Of a stretch of DNA of 64,000 nt, positions 22,167 to 31,940 are shown piece after piece. The position numbers and the translations under genes were made by a program. The stretch's first letter is position 1. The number at the start of each line of letters is the position of its first letter. The stretch spans positions 104,629-168,628 of the forward strand of contig NZ_NIJF01000044.1 in NCBI RefSeq assembly GCF_003316765.1, read 5' to 3'. The notes below the pieces were generated by a model that did not search any database, was not told the origin of the DNA, and saw only the letters and a program-made list of their open reading frames with translations. Origin of the DNA: Bacillus sp. P14.5 (GTDB taxonomy: Bacteria; Bacillota; Bacilli; Bacillales; Bacillaceae_B).

Positions 22167-23128
22167 AAATTCTTATTCCACTGCCGTCTTTGGTTTTTAA
22201 CTTTGGGAAGTATTTTGTTCAAAGGCACTTTTTTCTCTCTTGTCCATGTTTCTTCTTTTTCCGTGTCGAACTGGCTGATGAAGTTCATTACTTCCTTGAC
22301 GATAGGGGTAGGTGTGGAAGCACCCGCTGTAACTGCAACAAGTTCAGCATCCTTTATCCAGTCAATTTCCAGCTCGCTGATATCCGCGATACGATATGCT
22401 TTAGTACCGGCAATTTCTTCTGATACCTGGGCAAGACGGTTGGAGTTATTGCTTTTTGGATCTCCCACCACAATCAATACATCCGCTTCACCGGCTTGTT
22501 CAGCTACCGCCTCTTGACGCACTTGAGTCGCCAGGCAGATTTCCTTGTGGACTTCTACATAAGGGTACTTCTCTTTTACTTTTTCCATGACGTGGGATAC
22601 GTCCCATTGGCTCATGGTGGTTTGATTTGTAACGATGATTTTTTTATTCGTGATTTTTAACTCTTCTACATCATCCATCGTTTCTACCAGGTGGACAATC
22701 CCTGGAGCTACACCAACAGCTCCTTCAGGCTCCGGATGGCCTTTTTTTCCGATGTAGATGACATCAAAGCCTTCTGCTTCCTTAGCTCTGATCAAATCGT
22801 GCGTCCTTGTTACATCAGGGCACGTAGCATCGAGTGTGACAAGTCCTTTATCTTTTGCCAATTGTTTCACTTCCGGGGATACACCATGTGCAGTAAAGAT
22901 GACGGTGCCCTCTGTCACTTGATCCAAAATTTCCTTGCGGTTGTTTCCATCCAAGGTAATGATGCCTTCTTCCTCGAATGCATCCGTTACATGTTTGTTG
23001 TGGACGATCATTCCAAGGATATAGATCGGTCTTGGCAGCGATTTATCTAAAGCGGCGTTGCGGGCAATGACCATCGCATCAACGACGCCGTAACAATAGC
23101 CTCTCGGCGTGATTTTTTTAACATTCAT
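22145..23128 (-). CDS. ispH: HMBPP reductase IspH
   Basis: 327 residues from ATG 23128 with AGGAGG upstream on the minus strand. The cysteines that hold the iron-sulfur cluster are visible in PRGYCYGV (C12), DATCPDV and [12 protein letters not shown]. It performs the last step of the MEP isoprenoid pathway, making IPP and DMAPP; ispG, the preceding step, is at 31941. The C-terminal residues LKRLGQK and the stop codon are encoded by the end of the repeat element at 21557-22166, so the tail has been replaced by repeat sequence. Confidence 0.96.
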   Translation of the reverse strand: MNVKKITPRGYCYGVVDAMVIARNAALDKSLPRPIYILGMIVHNKHVTDAFEEEGIITLDGNNRKEILDQVTEGTVIFTAHGVSPEVKQLAKDKGLVTLDATCPDVTRTHDLIRAKEAEGFDVIYIGKKGHPEPEGAVGVAPGIVHLVETMDDVEELKITNKKIIVTNQTTMSQWDVSHVMEKVKEKYPYVEVHKEICLATQVRQEAVAEQAGEADVLIVVGDPKSNNSNRLAQVSEEIAGTKAYRIADISELEIDWIKDAELVAVTAGASTPTPIVKEVMNFISQFDTEKEETWTREKKVPLNKILPKVKNQRRQWNKNLKRLGQK

Positions 23129-23459
23129 ATCTAAAATCCTCCTGAATATAAAGTCGGACTGGTTTCTTGTACCTACAGGTTCATTATAAAGTAGATTCAT
23201 GTCGATGACAAAGAATCTTTTCCCAAGTAAGGCTCTACGGGGTTTACGGTCGATCAGAGGAGACTGAATCCGGCTTTCATGTGGAGTTCAACATAAGTCA
23301 GGAGGGAGGGCAGGAATACACCAAGCCGTTTGATATCAGGCTGTTTTTGGCTTTCGGTTAAATCCTAAGAGCGGAACTCTCCCGTTAAACTACTGCTCCT
23401 AAAAATTTTTGAAATTCATATGAAGTTTACCAAAAGAGCCTTATACAAAGAAAGAGCCC
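23129..23459. other. Intergenic region upstream of ispH
   Basis: About 330 bp. It should contain the ispH promoter and the yqfQ 3' end. No gene, strong hairpin or repeat is recognised. Confidence 0.5.
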
Positions 23460-24124
23460 TCATCCCATTGGTGAGAGCGCTGGCAGGCTATACATATAAT
23501 TTTGGTTTGGAATTTCCGTTGCTGGCGGAATGGTTGGTCCTTCCTGCCTGCTTCGCGGGTTTTCTTTTGGTTTTTTCTTGGCGGGAATGGAATCTGCTTG
23601 AATTTCATCCTTTACATCTTTTATATCTTCAGTAATTTCTTCTGTATCTGCAGATTCTTCTTCGGTGGATTCAGCAGCACTCAATCCCCGGTAGAGCTTC
23701 CACATTGCAGGGAGATTTTTAACAAGGGGACCATACTGCCGAACCTGTTGTATCATGGGACCCATTTGCTGGGCACCCCTAAGTACCTGTTGTGTATTGT
23801 TGAGAAATCCGTTGAGTGAGCCTGGGTTCATTATATTCTTCAAGAATGAACCTCCTGCAGCTGGCGTGGAACGTTGAAATCCTGCAGTGCCTTGAAGAGG
23901 ATTGAACTGGCTGGCTGCTGTTTGGGAGGCACCCCCCTGTTTAAAAATTTTGCTAGCAATCCCCCGGATTTCTGGCCGGCAGAACGAGGAATGTTCCCTT
24001 GCATTCCTCCTGGTCCCATCATACCGAATCCTGACGGGCCGGGTCCTCTCATTCCCCTCATTTGCTGAAAAGGCTGCTGTCTGAAGGAGTTTGGATTAAA
24101 TGGCATTTGCTGTCTTGGCCGCAT
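23460..24124 (-). pseudogene. yqfQ: YqfQ (VrrA-like) protein, single-base frameshift as read
   Basis: The N-terminal frame (from ATG 24124; Pro/Gln/Met/Gly-rich, MRPRQQMPFNP) and the C-terminal frame (ending at 23460) join if one base is added in the AAAATTTTT tract at 23943-23951. This gives GGLLAKIFKQGG and a 221-residue protein. The C-terminal part has the helical block YGPLVKNLPAMWKLYRGL typical of YqfQ, followed by a Glu/Asp-rich and Lys/Pro-rich tail. In B. subtilis yqfQ sits between ispH and cshB and is linked to sporulation; the B. anthracis relative is VrrA. Function is unknown. I consider the shift a sequence error. Confidence 0.82.
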
Positions 24125-24522
24125 AATCGGCCTCCTTTCTGATTACGCTCATAAGGTCTCTTAATACAGTATGCAGATTGGGTGAAAAGGTCTAAGGAAA
24201 GAGCGGAAAAAATAATAAATATGTGAATCTGCTAGAAGTTTTAAAAATTGTTTATTATAATGAAGAGATGAAATTTTGTCTGAGAAGAATTGATTTGTAA
24301 AATTATGCAGCTTTATTTTGAATCTGTGTCAAAAAACGGTATTGTTATATAGAGAGACTGTTTTATGCATGGATGTTGTTTTCGTATTGTAAATGCTCAA
24401 AATGCCTTCGTGCTTGTGTTCCATAAGCGGAAAGTCTACGGAAGAATCTGTATGAATACCAAAGCGAGAAATCTAAGATAATCTCTTCAAAATATATCAA
24501 GTTACATTTAAGGAGTGACGAA
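24125..24522. other. Divergent promoter region yqfQ / cshB
   Basis: About 400 bp, A+T-rich, with several TATAAT-like boxes (for example near 24256). No gene or repeat is recognised. Confidence 0.5.
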
Positions 24523-25827
24523 ATGGGAAATCAATTTCAACAGTATGATTTTCAGGCGTTTATCAATGAGGCCATTGAACGCCTGGGATTTTATGAACCG
24601 ACAGAAATACAGAAAAAGATGATTCCTCTGATCAATCGGGGGGAAAGTGCAATCGGACAGTCGCAAACAGGAACAGGAAAGACACATTCTTATTTGCTTC
24701 CAATCTTGAACAAATTGGATAAAGACTCTCAAGAGGTACAAGCTGTGATTACGGCACCGACACGGGAACTTGCTCAGCAGATTTATCAGGAAATACTGAA
24801 GATAACCGATGAAGAGGGAATTACCTCACGCTGCTATATTGGCGGAACGGATAAACAGCGTATGATCGACAAGCTAAAAACACAGCCTCAAATTGTGGTA
24901 GGAACGCCGGGGAGAATCAACGACCTTGTAAAAGCAGGGGCGCTGCATGTACATAAAGCAGCCACGCTGGTCGTAGATGAAGCGGACTTGATGCTCGACA
25001 TGGGTTTCATCTATGATGTCGATCAAATTGCAGGGAGAATGCCTGAAAAGCTTCAGATCCTGGTATTTTCCGCTACAATTCCTGAAAAGTTAAAGCCTTT
25101 CTTAAAGAAATACATGGAGAATCCGCAGTACGCCCATGTGGAACCTGAGCATATATCTGCGAAGAATATCAAGCATATCCTTCTTTCAAGAAAAAGCCGG
25201 AAAAAAGAAGAACTGCTTTATAATGTGCTTTCCTCACTTAATCCATATTTGGCAATTGTGTTCACCAATACAAAAGCGAAAGCGGATGAAGTGGCAGATT
25301 TTCTGCTTGGCAAGGGAATGAAAGTTGGCAGAATCCACGGCGATCTTTCTCCCCGTGAAAGAAAGAAAGTGATGAAACAGGTCCGTGCCTTGGAGTATCA
25401 GTATATTGTTGCAACAGATCTTGCCGCAAGAGGAATTGATATTGAGGGAGTAAGCCACATCATAAATTATGAAATTCCGGGAGAACTGGATTTTTACATT
25501 CACAGGACAGGAAGAACGGCAAGGGCAGGTTCTTCAGGGGTTGCTGTAACGATTTATGAACCATCAGATGAAGATGCTTTGAATCATTTGGAGAAAATGG
25601 GGATTACCTTTGAAAACCAAGACCTTATCCGCGGAGAGTGGGTTGAACTTGCGGATAGAAACAAACGTAAGAACCGTAAGAAGACAGAAGACAGTGCGGA
25701 CCAGAAGGCTAAATCGCTTGTCCGTAAGCCAAGTAAGGTGAAACCTGGATACAAAAAGAAAATGAAATATAAGATGGATCAAATCAAGAAACGCGAAAGA
25801 AGAGTAAAGAGACGGAATAATTCCTGA
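24523..25827 (+). CDS. cshB: DEAD-box RNA helicase CshB
   Basis: 434 residues. Motif I SQTGTGKT, motif Ia PTRELAQQ, motif II DEAD, motif III SAT and motif VI HRTGRTARAG are all present. A Lys/Arg-rich C-terminal tail (about 375-434) should bind RNA. It unwinds RNA in ribosome assembly and cold adaptation. ATG 24523 lies behind AAGGAGTGA. The order cshB-nfo is as in B. subtilis (yqfR-yqfS). Confidence 0.96.
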   Translation: MGNQFQQYDFQAFINEAIERLGFYEPTEIQKKMIPLINRGESAIGQSQTGTGKTHSYLLPILNKLDKDSQEVQAVITAPTRELAQQIYQEILKITDEEGITSRCYIGGTDKQRMIDKLKTQPQIVVGTPGRINDLVKAGALHVHKAATLVVDEADLMLDMGFIYDVDQIAGRMPEKLQILVFSATIPEKLKPFLKKYMENPQYAHVEPEHISAKNIKHILLSRKSRKKEELLYNVLSSLNPYLAIVFTNTKAKADEVADFLLGKGMKVGRIHGDLSPRERKKVMKQVRALEYQYIVATDLAARGIDIEGVSHIINYEIPGELDFYIHRTGRTARAGSSGVAVTIYEPSDEDALNHLEKMGITFENQDLIRGEWVELADRNKRKNRKKTEDSADQKAKSLVRKPSKVKPGYKKKMKYKMDQIKKRERRVKRRNNS

Positions 25828-25860
25828 TTGAAAGAGTGAATGCAAGGGAGTGGGATACAA

Positions 25861-26753
25861 ATGGTAAAATTAGGTTCGCACGTTTCCATGAGCGGAAAGA
25901 AAATGCTGCTTGGTTCAAGTGAGGAAGCAGCATCATACGGTGCTAACACGTTCATGATCTACACAGGTGCCCCTCAAAATACTAGAAGAAAGAAAATAGA
26001 AGACCTGAACATCGAAAATGGACTTCTCCACATGAAGGAAAATGGAATAACGGATATTGTGGTCCATGCACCTTATATCATCAATATTGGGAATACAACC
26101 AATCCTGCAACCTTCGAGCTTGGGGTGAATTTCTTAAGATCGGAAATTGAGAGGACTGAAGCCCTTGGTGCAAGGCAAATCGTTTTACATCCTGGTGCAC
26201 ATGTTGGTGCAGGAAGCGAAGCCGGCATCAAGAAAATCATTGAAGGACTGAATGAAGTGCTCGTCAAGGATCAGCAAGTCCAGATTGCTCTCGAAACTAT
26301 GGCGGGGAAAGGCTCTGAATGCGGAAGGTCCTTCGAAGAACTTGCCATGATCATAGATGGGGTAGAGCATAATGACAGGTTGTCAATCTGTTTTGATACC
26401 TGCCATACCCACGATGCAGGTTATGATATTGTCAATGATTTTGATGGCGTCCTGGATGAGTTTGACCGAATCGTCGGTATTGACCGTCTAAAGGTTCTTC
26501 ATATCAATGATAGTAAGAACACATGCGGAGCAGCAAAGGACAGGCACGAGAATATCGGCTTTGGTCAAATCGGCTTCGAAGCGTTATCTAAAATTGTCCA
26601 TCATCCTCAATTGGAGGAAGTACCAAAAATACTTGAAACACCATTTGTAGGTGAAGATAAAAAAATAAAAAAGCTCCATATAAATTTGAAATACAAATGC
26701 TTAAAAATAAAACCTGGGATGAAGATCTTCTGCAAAAGATCCAGGGTTCATAA
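25861..26753 (+). pseudogene. nfo: Endonuclease IV (Nfo), single-base frameshift near the 3' end as read
   Basis: The AP endonuclease TIM barrel is intact through [12 protein letters not shown], with metal ligands in [33 protein letters not shown] and HINDSK. At the A7 run 26659-26665 the frame is lost. One more A gives a tail ending [14 protein letters not shown] with a stop at 26751-26753, and a total of 297 residues, the length of B. subtilis Nfo. Without correction the frame runs on to 26928 into the convergent yqfT. The enzyme cleaves abasic sites in base-excision repair. ATG 25861 follows a GGGAGTGGG site. Confidence 0.9.
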
Positions 26754-26757
26754 AGAA

Positions 26758-26790
26758 AAAAGGGGCTTCTCTATTAGAGAGGCCCCGCTG
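26758..26790 (-). terminator. Terminator of yqfT
   Basis: GGGGCTTCTCT pairs with AGAGAGGCCCC (one mismatch). On the minus strand the stem is followed by a T-run. It lies between the convergent 3' ends of nfo and yqfT. Confidence 0.85.
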
Positions 26791-26795
26791 ATTTT

Positions 26796-27050
26796 TCAGT
26801 TCACAAACTTGGTGAATATCTTATTGACATCCTTGGCAGTGGACGGTCCGGCAATCTTGGCTATCTCCTTGATTACTTTGCTTCGCTGGGCATCGTCGAA
26901 AATATTAATGTTCTTGCCTCTTAGATAGGCGGCTATCTTTTCTGCCTGTACGGGATTGATCTTCACACTGAATTGCTTCCCATAACTTAATAAATCGTCA
27001 CCGGTTATGGTATTGATCTTATGGTTTATCACACTCTGCAATAACTTCAT
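26796..27050 (-). CDS. yqfT: DUF2624 protein YqfT
   Basis: 84 residues, all helical in character. It matches the DUF2624 pattern: an N-terminal block with [11 protein letters not shown], then [12 protein letters not shown] and a C-terminal helix ending KIFTKFVN. Function is unknown. The start is ATG 27050 with AGGAG upstream. In B. subtilis yqfT also lies after nfo. Its convergence with nfo argues against the long run-on reading of nfo. Confidence 0.88.
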   Translation of the reverse strand: MKLLQSVINHKINTITGDDLLSYGKQFSVKINPVQAEKIAAYLRGKNINIFDDAQRSKVIKEIAKIAGPSTAKDVNKIFTKFVN

Positions 27051-27165
27051 CGGCCATCACTCCTCTTAGGATACATATGAGCGGGACATGATGTTTGTGA
27101 CAAAAAATGTGATTAAGGCTTGGTCTATTTTACATACTTAGCAATATCACTGGAAGGGGAAGAGA

Positions 27166-28043
27166 ATGGCACAGCGCACACACAAAAAAGAAAGTGTTTT
27201 CCATTTGATATACCGGTTCTTCTTTATCATATTAGGAGCCGGCCTTGCAGCAATTTCCATTGAACTTTTTTAGTTCCAAACAATATCATCGATGGGGGAG
27301 TCATTGGCGTATCCTTGATTCTCGACTACCTGCTTTCCGGCATACCCTTCGTCAACTTCGCAACATTACTGGTGATTCTCAACCTTCCATTTATGTACTC
27401 TGGTTATAAACAAATCGGTAAAACGTTTGTGGTTTCCTCATTGGTTGGCATAGTCGCTTTAGCTGTCATAGAAAGTTTTCTCCATAATATCGAACCATTC
27501 GTTACGGAGGAGATCCTGGCAACTGTATTTGGCGGGTTGACGCTCGGTGTGGGAGTAGGTTTGGTCATTCGACATGGAGGATCATTGGATGGAACGGAAA
27601 TCCTTGGAATTCTTCTGACGAAAAAGCTGCCGTTTTCGGTGGGTGAATTCGTGATGTTCATAAATATATTTATTTTTGGATGGGCAGCATTTGTATTTGG
27701 AATCGAGGAAGCGATGTATTCTGTCATGACCTATTACATTGCTTTCAAAACGATAGATACGGTTATTCAGGGAATGGATGAGACCAAAGCCGTCATCATT
27801 GTGTCTGACTATTATACCGAGGTGTCAGATGCCATTCTGCAAAGGCTTGGCAGGGGCACAACCATGCTGAAAGGCCGAGGCGGCTACACGGACAATGATA
27901 AGGAAGTCATTTATGTGGTAGTAACCAGGCTGGAAGTCATGAAGCTCAAGGGGATAGTGTCCGATGTCGATACCAATGCCTTTATCACCATCATGAGCAC
28001 CCAGGAAACCAAAGGGGCAAGGTTCAAATCGGCCATTCATTAG
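27166..28043 (+). pseudogene. yqfU: YitT-family membrane protein YqfU, single-base frameshift as read
   Basis: From ATG 27166 (AAGGGGAAGAG upstream) the first 35 codons are cut by a TAG after the T6 run at 27266-27271. Adding one T gives [16 protein letters not shown], the YitT signature, and a 292-residue protein of normal length. Five to six membrane helices (DUF161) are followed by a cytoplasmic DUF2179 domain (about 215-290, ending with the [13 protein letters not shown] type motif). The function of YitT proteins is not known. Position after yqfT matches B. subtilis. I infer a missed T, not a real lesion. Confidence 0.88.
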
Positions 28044-28104
28044 GGGCTGAGCTTCGGTATTGACGGCAATAGAGGGTATTTAAAAGGGATTAAGGTGGAA
28101 ACCG

Positions 28105-28133
28105 AAAGATCTGCGTTTGTGCAGGTCTTTTAT
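28105..28133 (+). terminator. Terminator after yqfU
   Basis: AAAGATCTGC pairs with GCAGGTCTTT (one G-U), 6-nt loop, T-rich tail. Confidence 0.8.
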
Positions 28134-28336
28134 ATTGATCTGTTTGCCCATTGCCGGCCAGAGTACTAACTCATGCTGACAGGGATAGCCGTTTAGGAAG
28201 TGTCTGACGGCACAGGTTGCATGAAAACATAATTCGACTTTGTCAGCAGCCAGCTGGGTTTTTCAAGAATAACTCGAGAGAAAAAGGATTGTTTCGGTTT
28301 ACATTAAATTATTCATCCTGTATACTTCTTATATTA

Positions 28337-28349
28337 AATCGGAACGATT
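28337..28349. promoter_or_regulatory. Possible Zur operator upstream of adcC
   Basis: AATCG-GAA-CGATT forms a small dyad within TTAAATCGGAACGATTCTTA, about 100 nt before the operon start. It shares the AAATCG edge of the B. subtilis Zur box but not the full 9-1-9 consensus. The reason to consider it is that the operon ends with zur itself. Confidence 0.3.
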
Positions 28350-28443
28350 CTTATAGCCTCTTTCGTATCTTGATGTTTTCCTTACAATCTGTTGAGGATT
28401 GCACTTGGAGGGAAGGCGGCTTTTTTATGAAGGGGTTTTTCTC

Positions 28444-29226
28444 GTGGAGAATTACAAATCAGTTATTGATATAGATCATTTAAGTTTTCGCTATGATAAA
28501 GAAGTAGTATTAGAAGACATCAACCTGTCGATTCCCAAGGGAGCTTTTCTGGGTATTGTGGGACCAAATGGCTCCGGAAAGTCAACGCTTTTAAAACTGA
28601 TCCTTGGTCTGCTTAAACCAAAAGAAGGAGAGATCCGCTTATTTGGGCAGTCTCAGCAAAAATTCAAGGATCGGGACAGAATCGGTTACGTTTCCCAAAA
28701 AGCAAACTCATTCAATACAGGGTTTCCTGCTACTGTCACAGAAGTTGTGTCAAGCGGCCTGACTAAAAAGGTCGGTATGTTCCGCATGATTGGCAAGAAA
28801 CATTCTCCTCAAGTAGAAAAAGCAATTGAATCCGTGGGAATGTCTCCGTTTGCCAGCCGGAATATCGGCGAGTTATCTGGTGGCCAGCAGCAAAGGGTGT
28901 TCATAGCAAGAGCTCTTGTTAGCGAACCTGAAGTTCTGATCCTGGATGAACCGACTGTGGGAGTTGACAGCAGAAATGTAGCGGCATTCTACGAGATGCT
29001 TGAGCACTTGAATAAAGACCTTGATATCACCTTGCTTCTCGTCACTCATGATATTGGGACGATCTCAAGCAAGGTCACTCATGTAGCCTGTCTAAATAAG
29101 CAGCTTCATTTCCACGGAAATACCGAGGAATTTGAAAATCTGAGGGAAAGTGATCTTTCAGGCATATACGGCCATGATGTTCAACTGCTCCGTCATGATC
29201 ACAGCCATGAGGAGGCAGAAAGATGA
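28444..29226 (+). CDS. adcC: Zinc ABC transporter ATP-binding protein (AdcC/ZnuC type)
   Basis: 260 residues from GTG 28444 (AAGGGG about 8 nt before). Walker A GPNGSGKST, signature LSGGQQQR, Walker B VLILDEPT and the H-loop VTHD are present. The C-terminus is His/Glu-rich (HDHSHEEAE), common in zinc transporters. It energises zinc import with the permease encoded next. The two coding regions overlap by 4 nt, and zur follows in the same operon. No substrate-binding lipoprotein gene is present here; it must lie elsewhere. Manganese or iron as substrate is less likely given zur. Confidence 0.9.
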   Translation: MENYKSVIDIDHLSFRYDKEVVLEDINLSIPKGAFLGIVGPNGSGKSTLLKLILGLLKPKEGEIRLFGQSQQKFKDRDRIGYVSQKANSFNTGFPATVTEVVSSGLTKKVGMFRMIGKKHSPQVEKAIESVGMSPFASRNIGELSGGQQQRVFIARALVSEPEVLILDEPTVGVDSRNVAAFYEMLEHLNKDLDITLLLVTHDIGTISSKVTHVACLNKQLHFHGNTEEFENLRESDLSGIYGHDVQLLRHDHSHEEAER

Positions 29227-30086
29227 TTGAAGCATTGTTGAATTACGAATTTCTGCAAAATGCCTTTTTGACAGGTCTTCTGATTGGCATAATCGCGCCG
29301 TTGATCGGTGCGTTTATCGTAGTAAGAAGATTATCGCTCATTGCAGATGCTCTCAGTCACGTAACACTTTCGGGTATAGCGGCCAGTCTATTTCTAAGTA
29401 AAAATGTTCCTGCTCTGGCTGGATTGAACCCTTTGTATTTGGGAATGGCGTTTTCTGTAACGGGTTCATTGTTCATAGAACGGCTGAGAAGCCTATATAA
29501 ACATTATCAGGAATTGGCTATTCCAATCATTTTGTCTGGCGGGATTGGGATCGGTGTTATTTTCATTTCGTTGGCGGATGGATTCAATACAGATCTGTTC
29601 AGTTATCTTTTTGGCAGTGTCAGTGCAGTCAGCCGGACTGATTTATATTTGATCTTAATCGTAACCATCATAGTGCTCGCAATCATAATTTTCCTATATA
29701 AAGAATTATTTCTATTATCATTTGATGAGGAGTTTGCCAAAGCTTCGGGGATTTCCGCAAAAACGATTCACTTTATATTTATGGTCATGGTCGCGTTGGT
29801 AATCGCAGCATCTATGAGGATTGTAGGAATTCTCCTGGTGTCTTCATTGATGACCCTGCCTGTTGCTGCAAGTATCAGGGTGGCGCGCGGGTTTAAGCAG
29901 ACAATCGGTTTTTCTCTCTTGTTCGGAGAACTGGCTGTGATTACCGGCCTGATATCGGCGTATTATCTCGATCTCGCTCCAGGAGGGACCATAGTCCTTT
30001 CTGCGATTGTCATTTTGCTGCTGACGATTTTGTATAAAAAAATCACTTCCAATCAGGGTGTGAAAAAGGACGGGGTGACGTTATGA
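29223..30086 (+). CDS. adcB: Zinc ABC transporter permease (AdcB/ZnuB type)
   Basis: 287 residues with eight to nine hydrophobic segments, belonging to the ABC-3 permease family. An early motif [20 protein letters not shown] is typical and contacts the ATPase. It forms the membrane channel for zinc uptake. ATG 29223 overlaps the adcC stop, and its own stop overlaps the zur start, so the three genes are translationally coupled. Confidence 0.92.
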   Translation: MIEALLNYEFLQNAFLTGLLIGIIAPLIGAFIVVRRLSLIADALSHVTLSGIAASLFLSKNVPALAGLNPLYLGMAFSVTGSLFIERLRSLYKHYQELAIPIILSGGIGIGVIFISLADGFNTDLFSYLFGSVSAVSRTDLYLILIVTIIVLAIIIFLYKELFLLSFDEEFAKASGISAKTIHFIFMVMVALVIAASMRIVGILLVSSLMTLPVAASIRVARGFKQTIGFSLLFGELAVITGLISAYYLDLAPGGTIVLSAIVILLLTILYKKITSNQGVKKDGVTL

Positions 30087-30493
30087 AACTGGGTGAAGCC
30101 TTGATGCTAATGAAGGAAAAGGGGTATAAACATACAGGGAAGCGTGAGCAGATGCTTGAGCTTTTCTCGTTTTCAGATCGATACTTGACTGCTAAGGATG
30201 TTCTTGAAAATATGAAAGATGATTATCCTGGATTGAGTTTTGACACAATCTACCGTAATTTATCTCTATTTGTAGACCTTGAAATTCTGGAGGAAACTGA
30301 ACTCTCAGGAGAGAAGCATTTCAGGTTCACATGTTCCAATGATCATCATCACCATCATTTCATTTGTATGGACTGCGGGAAGACTAAAGCGATCAATACC
30401 TGTCCGATGGAAGTCCTGCAGGAAAGCTTGAATGGATATGATATTTCAGGCCATAAATTTGAAATTTATGGAAAGTGTCCTGAGTGCAGCTAA
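30083..30493 (+). CDS. zur: Zinc uptake regulator Zur (Fur family)
   Basis: 136 residues. An N-terminal winged helix reads [14 protein letters not shown]...TIYRNLSLF. This is followed by a five-His stretch after CSND and two CxxC pairs (CMDC, CPEC), which form the structural zinc site. Zinc-bound Zur represses zinc-uptake genes and, in Bacillus, zinc-free ribosomal protein paralogues. It overlaps adcB by 4 nt. This is the yqfV position of B. subtilis. The C-minus L33 gene at 55466 is a possible target, though no Zur box is evident there. Confidence 0.93.
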   Translation: MKLGEALMLMKEKGYKHTGKREQMLELFSFSDRYLTAKDVLENMKDDYPGLSFDTIYRNLSLFVDLEILEETELSGEKHFRFTCSNDHHHHHFICMDCGKTKAINTCPMEVLQESLNGYDISGHKFEIYGKCPECS

Positions 30494-30502
30494 TAAATGG
30501 CG

Positions 30503-30536
30503 AAAACCCGGCGGTTGATGAGAACTGCCGGGTTTT
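30503..30536. terminator. Bidirectional terminator zur / yqfW
   Basis: A 14-bp stem AAAACCCGGCGGTT / AACTGCCGGGTTTT (one mismatch), 6-nt loop, with T and A runs on the two sides, between convergent genes. Confidence 0.9.
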
Positions 30537-30545
30537 CCTATGTCT

Positions 30546-31118
30546 TTATAAGTTTTTTTTCAGCCAACTATCCACCCAGCTCCGGGCTTCCTGCCAGTCA
30601 TTGACTCTTATGACGCCAGCCGGGATTGGATCCTGATTATAAGGCGTATTGAAAAGGATGACAGGGATGTTTAATTTTTCATGTATGGAAACGGCATTAT
30701 CATGTTTGTCTTCAAAAAAGATGTCTACCTCATATTTCTCAGCTGTGGATACTTTGTCGTGTGAGCCAATAAGCTCTATATGGTGATATAAGAGGTCCTG
30801 GTAATCGAACCAATTCTTTGTCAGCTCCAAAAGATGGGAGGGACGTGCGCTGATGAAATACAGCTCATGGTTGTCCTTCCAGTCATCCAAAACAGATTTC
30901 GCCCCTTGGGCCAACGGAGATTCCTTGTATATATCCCCTTCCGTTCTTTTGAACCATTCCCCAAAAACCTCTGGAGTAATATCCAAAACCTCTGTGAGTT
31001 CATACTGTGTGATGTCATTCAAAGTTAACTGCAATTTGAATTCCTTGTTGATATAAGGAAGAAGAGAGGTGGGACAAGTTACAGTGCCATCAATATCTAT
31101 ACCGAATCTTTTCTTCAT
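30546..31118 (-). CDS. yqfW: 5'-nucleotidase-like HAD protein YqfW
   Basis: 190 residues. Motif I is FGIDIDGTV with the two catalytic aspartates, motif II ISARPSHL, and a late acidic motif DIFFEDKHDN. This is the NT5C/deoxyribonucleotidase type of HAD phosphatase, probably acting on nucleoside monophosphates, though the substrate is not known. Start ATG 31118 has AGGAGA upstream on the minus strand; longer readings to 31199 lack this. In B. subtilis yqfW also follows zur. Confidence 0.88.
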   Translation of the reverse strand: MKKRFGIDIDGTVTCPTSLLPYINKEFKLQLTLNDITQYELTEVLDITPEVFGEWFKRTEGDIYKESPLAQGAKSVLDDWKDNHELYFISARPSHLLELTKNWFDYQDLLYHHIELIGSHDKVSTAEKYEVDIFFEDKHDNAVSIHEKLNIPVILFNTPYNQDPIPAGVIRVNDWQEARSWVDSWLKKNL

Positions 31119-31460
31119 ATGTACATCTCCTTCATGTTCTGGTGCAGATCTTAGTCGATTTCTCTGATTGTGGTAATTATGGTTCTTTTCATTATGCACT
31201 TATGCATCCAATTTATAGTAAGCAGGTATTCGAAATTATTACTTGGCAATGAACGGTCGAGTTTATGAATTATGCGCCATTACGCTGATAAACCATGCTG
31301 TGGATGGAATAGAACCTGATTCAAAGTGTACCATATTCTTGCTAATAATAGGGTGTCCACCTAGTTATTCTTCATTATTGACAATCATTAGCATAGGTAA
31401 AAAGCTGACTTTGACGAACAATAATAATGCTCCTGAACACTGAAAGCGGGGGATTGTATA
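31119..31460. other. Divergent promoter region yqfW / yqfX
   Basis: About 340 bp with no supported gene. A 66-codon frame at 31243 lacks a ribosome-binding site and any recognisable protein character. Confidence 0.5.
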
Positions 31461-31862
31461 ATGGATAATGAGAGACGCAAAAATGACAGCGTTAATCAAG
31501 ATCTTCAAAGTATAGACATCTACCATGACTATATAAAGGTGAACGACAATCCAGAAGTTGAAGTGGTCAATAATAAATATAACGAAGAAACTGCTGCAGA
31601 GCTGACAACTCCCATGGCGCTTGGAAGTGACTTTGAAAGGGATGCGGCTGAAGAAACAAATGCATCCGGGAGGATCCTGGGATATTCAGCACTTGCCCTT
31701 TCAATTTTGTCGCTTTTCATTGTTCCGGTTTTATTTGGGGCAGCAGGGATTGTGCTGGGCTTTGTAGCAAGGCGAAGAGGAACGGACGCGCTGGGAACTT
31801 GGGCAATAGGTATAGGCGCAGTTTCCATTATTGTCGGCATCTTCGTCTTGCCGTTCTTCTAA
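31461..31862 (+). CDS. yqfX: YqfX-like membrane protein
   Basis: 133 residues. A charged soluble N-terminal half (1-70) is followed by two hydrophobic helices around a short positively charged turn ARRRGTDALG (about 75-130), a DUF4190-like arrangement. ATG 31461 lies behind GCGGGGG. Role unknown. The gene order zur-yqfW-yqfX-ispG is that of B. subtilis, which is the main basis for the name. Confidence 0.82.
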   Translation: MDNERRKNDSVNQDLQSIDIYHDYIKVNDNPEVEVVNNKYNEETAAELTTPMALGSDFERDAAEETNASGRILGYSALALSILSLFIVPVLFGAAGIVLGFVARRRGTDALGTWAIGIGAVSIIVGIFVLPFF

Positions 31863-31870
31863 TAATGTAA

Positions 31871-31935
31871 TTATCGGAATTGGGAGCATTCCGATAATAA
31901 AGAAAAAGCTTGGCTGAAATATCAGCCAAGCTTTT
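31871..31935. terminator. Two adjacent hairpins between yqfX and ispG
   Basis: TTATCGGAAT/ATTCCGATAA (31871-31897), then a 14-bp perfect stem AAAAGCTTGGCTGA/TCAGCCAAGCTTTT (31904-31935). The second has T-runs in both directions and serves the convergent genes yqfX and ispG. Confidence 0.88.
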
Positions 31936-31940
31936 CTCTG

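Larger units (their letters stand above)
28044..28443. other. Region between yqfU and the zinc importer operon
   Basis: It holds the yqfU terminator (28105) and then about 300 bp with no convincing gene. A short open frame at 28217 has no support. A small palindrome that could be a Zur site lies at 28337-28349. Confidence 0.6.

Noticed and set aside
23420..23819. Plus-strand frames over yqfQ
   Set aside because: Antisense shadows of the minus-strand yqfQ coding region.
26753..26928. C-terminal extension of endonuclease IV to 362 residues
   Set aside because: It is a product of the frameshift at 26659 and runs through the yqfT terminator and into yqfT; the corrected frame ends at 26753.
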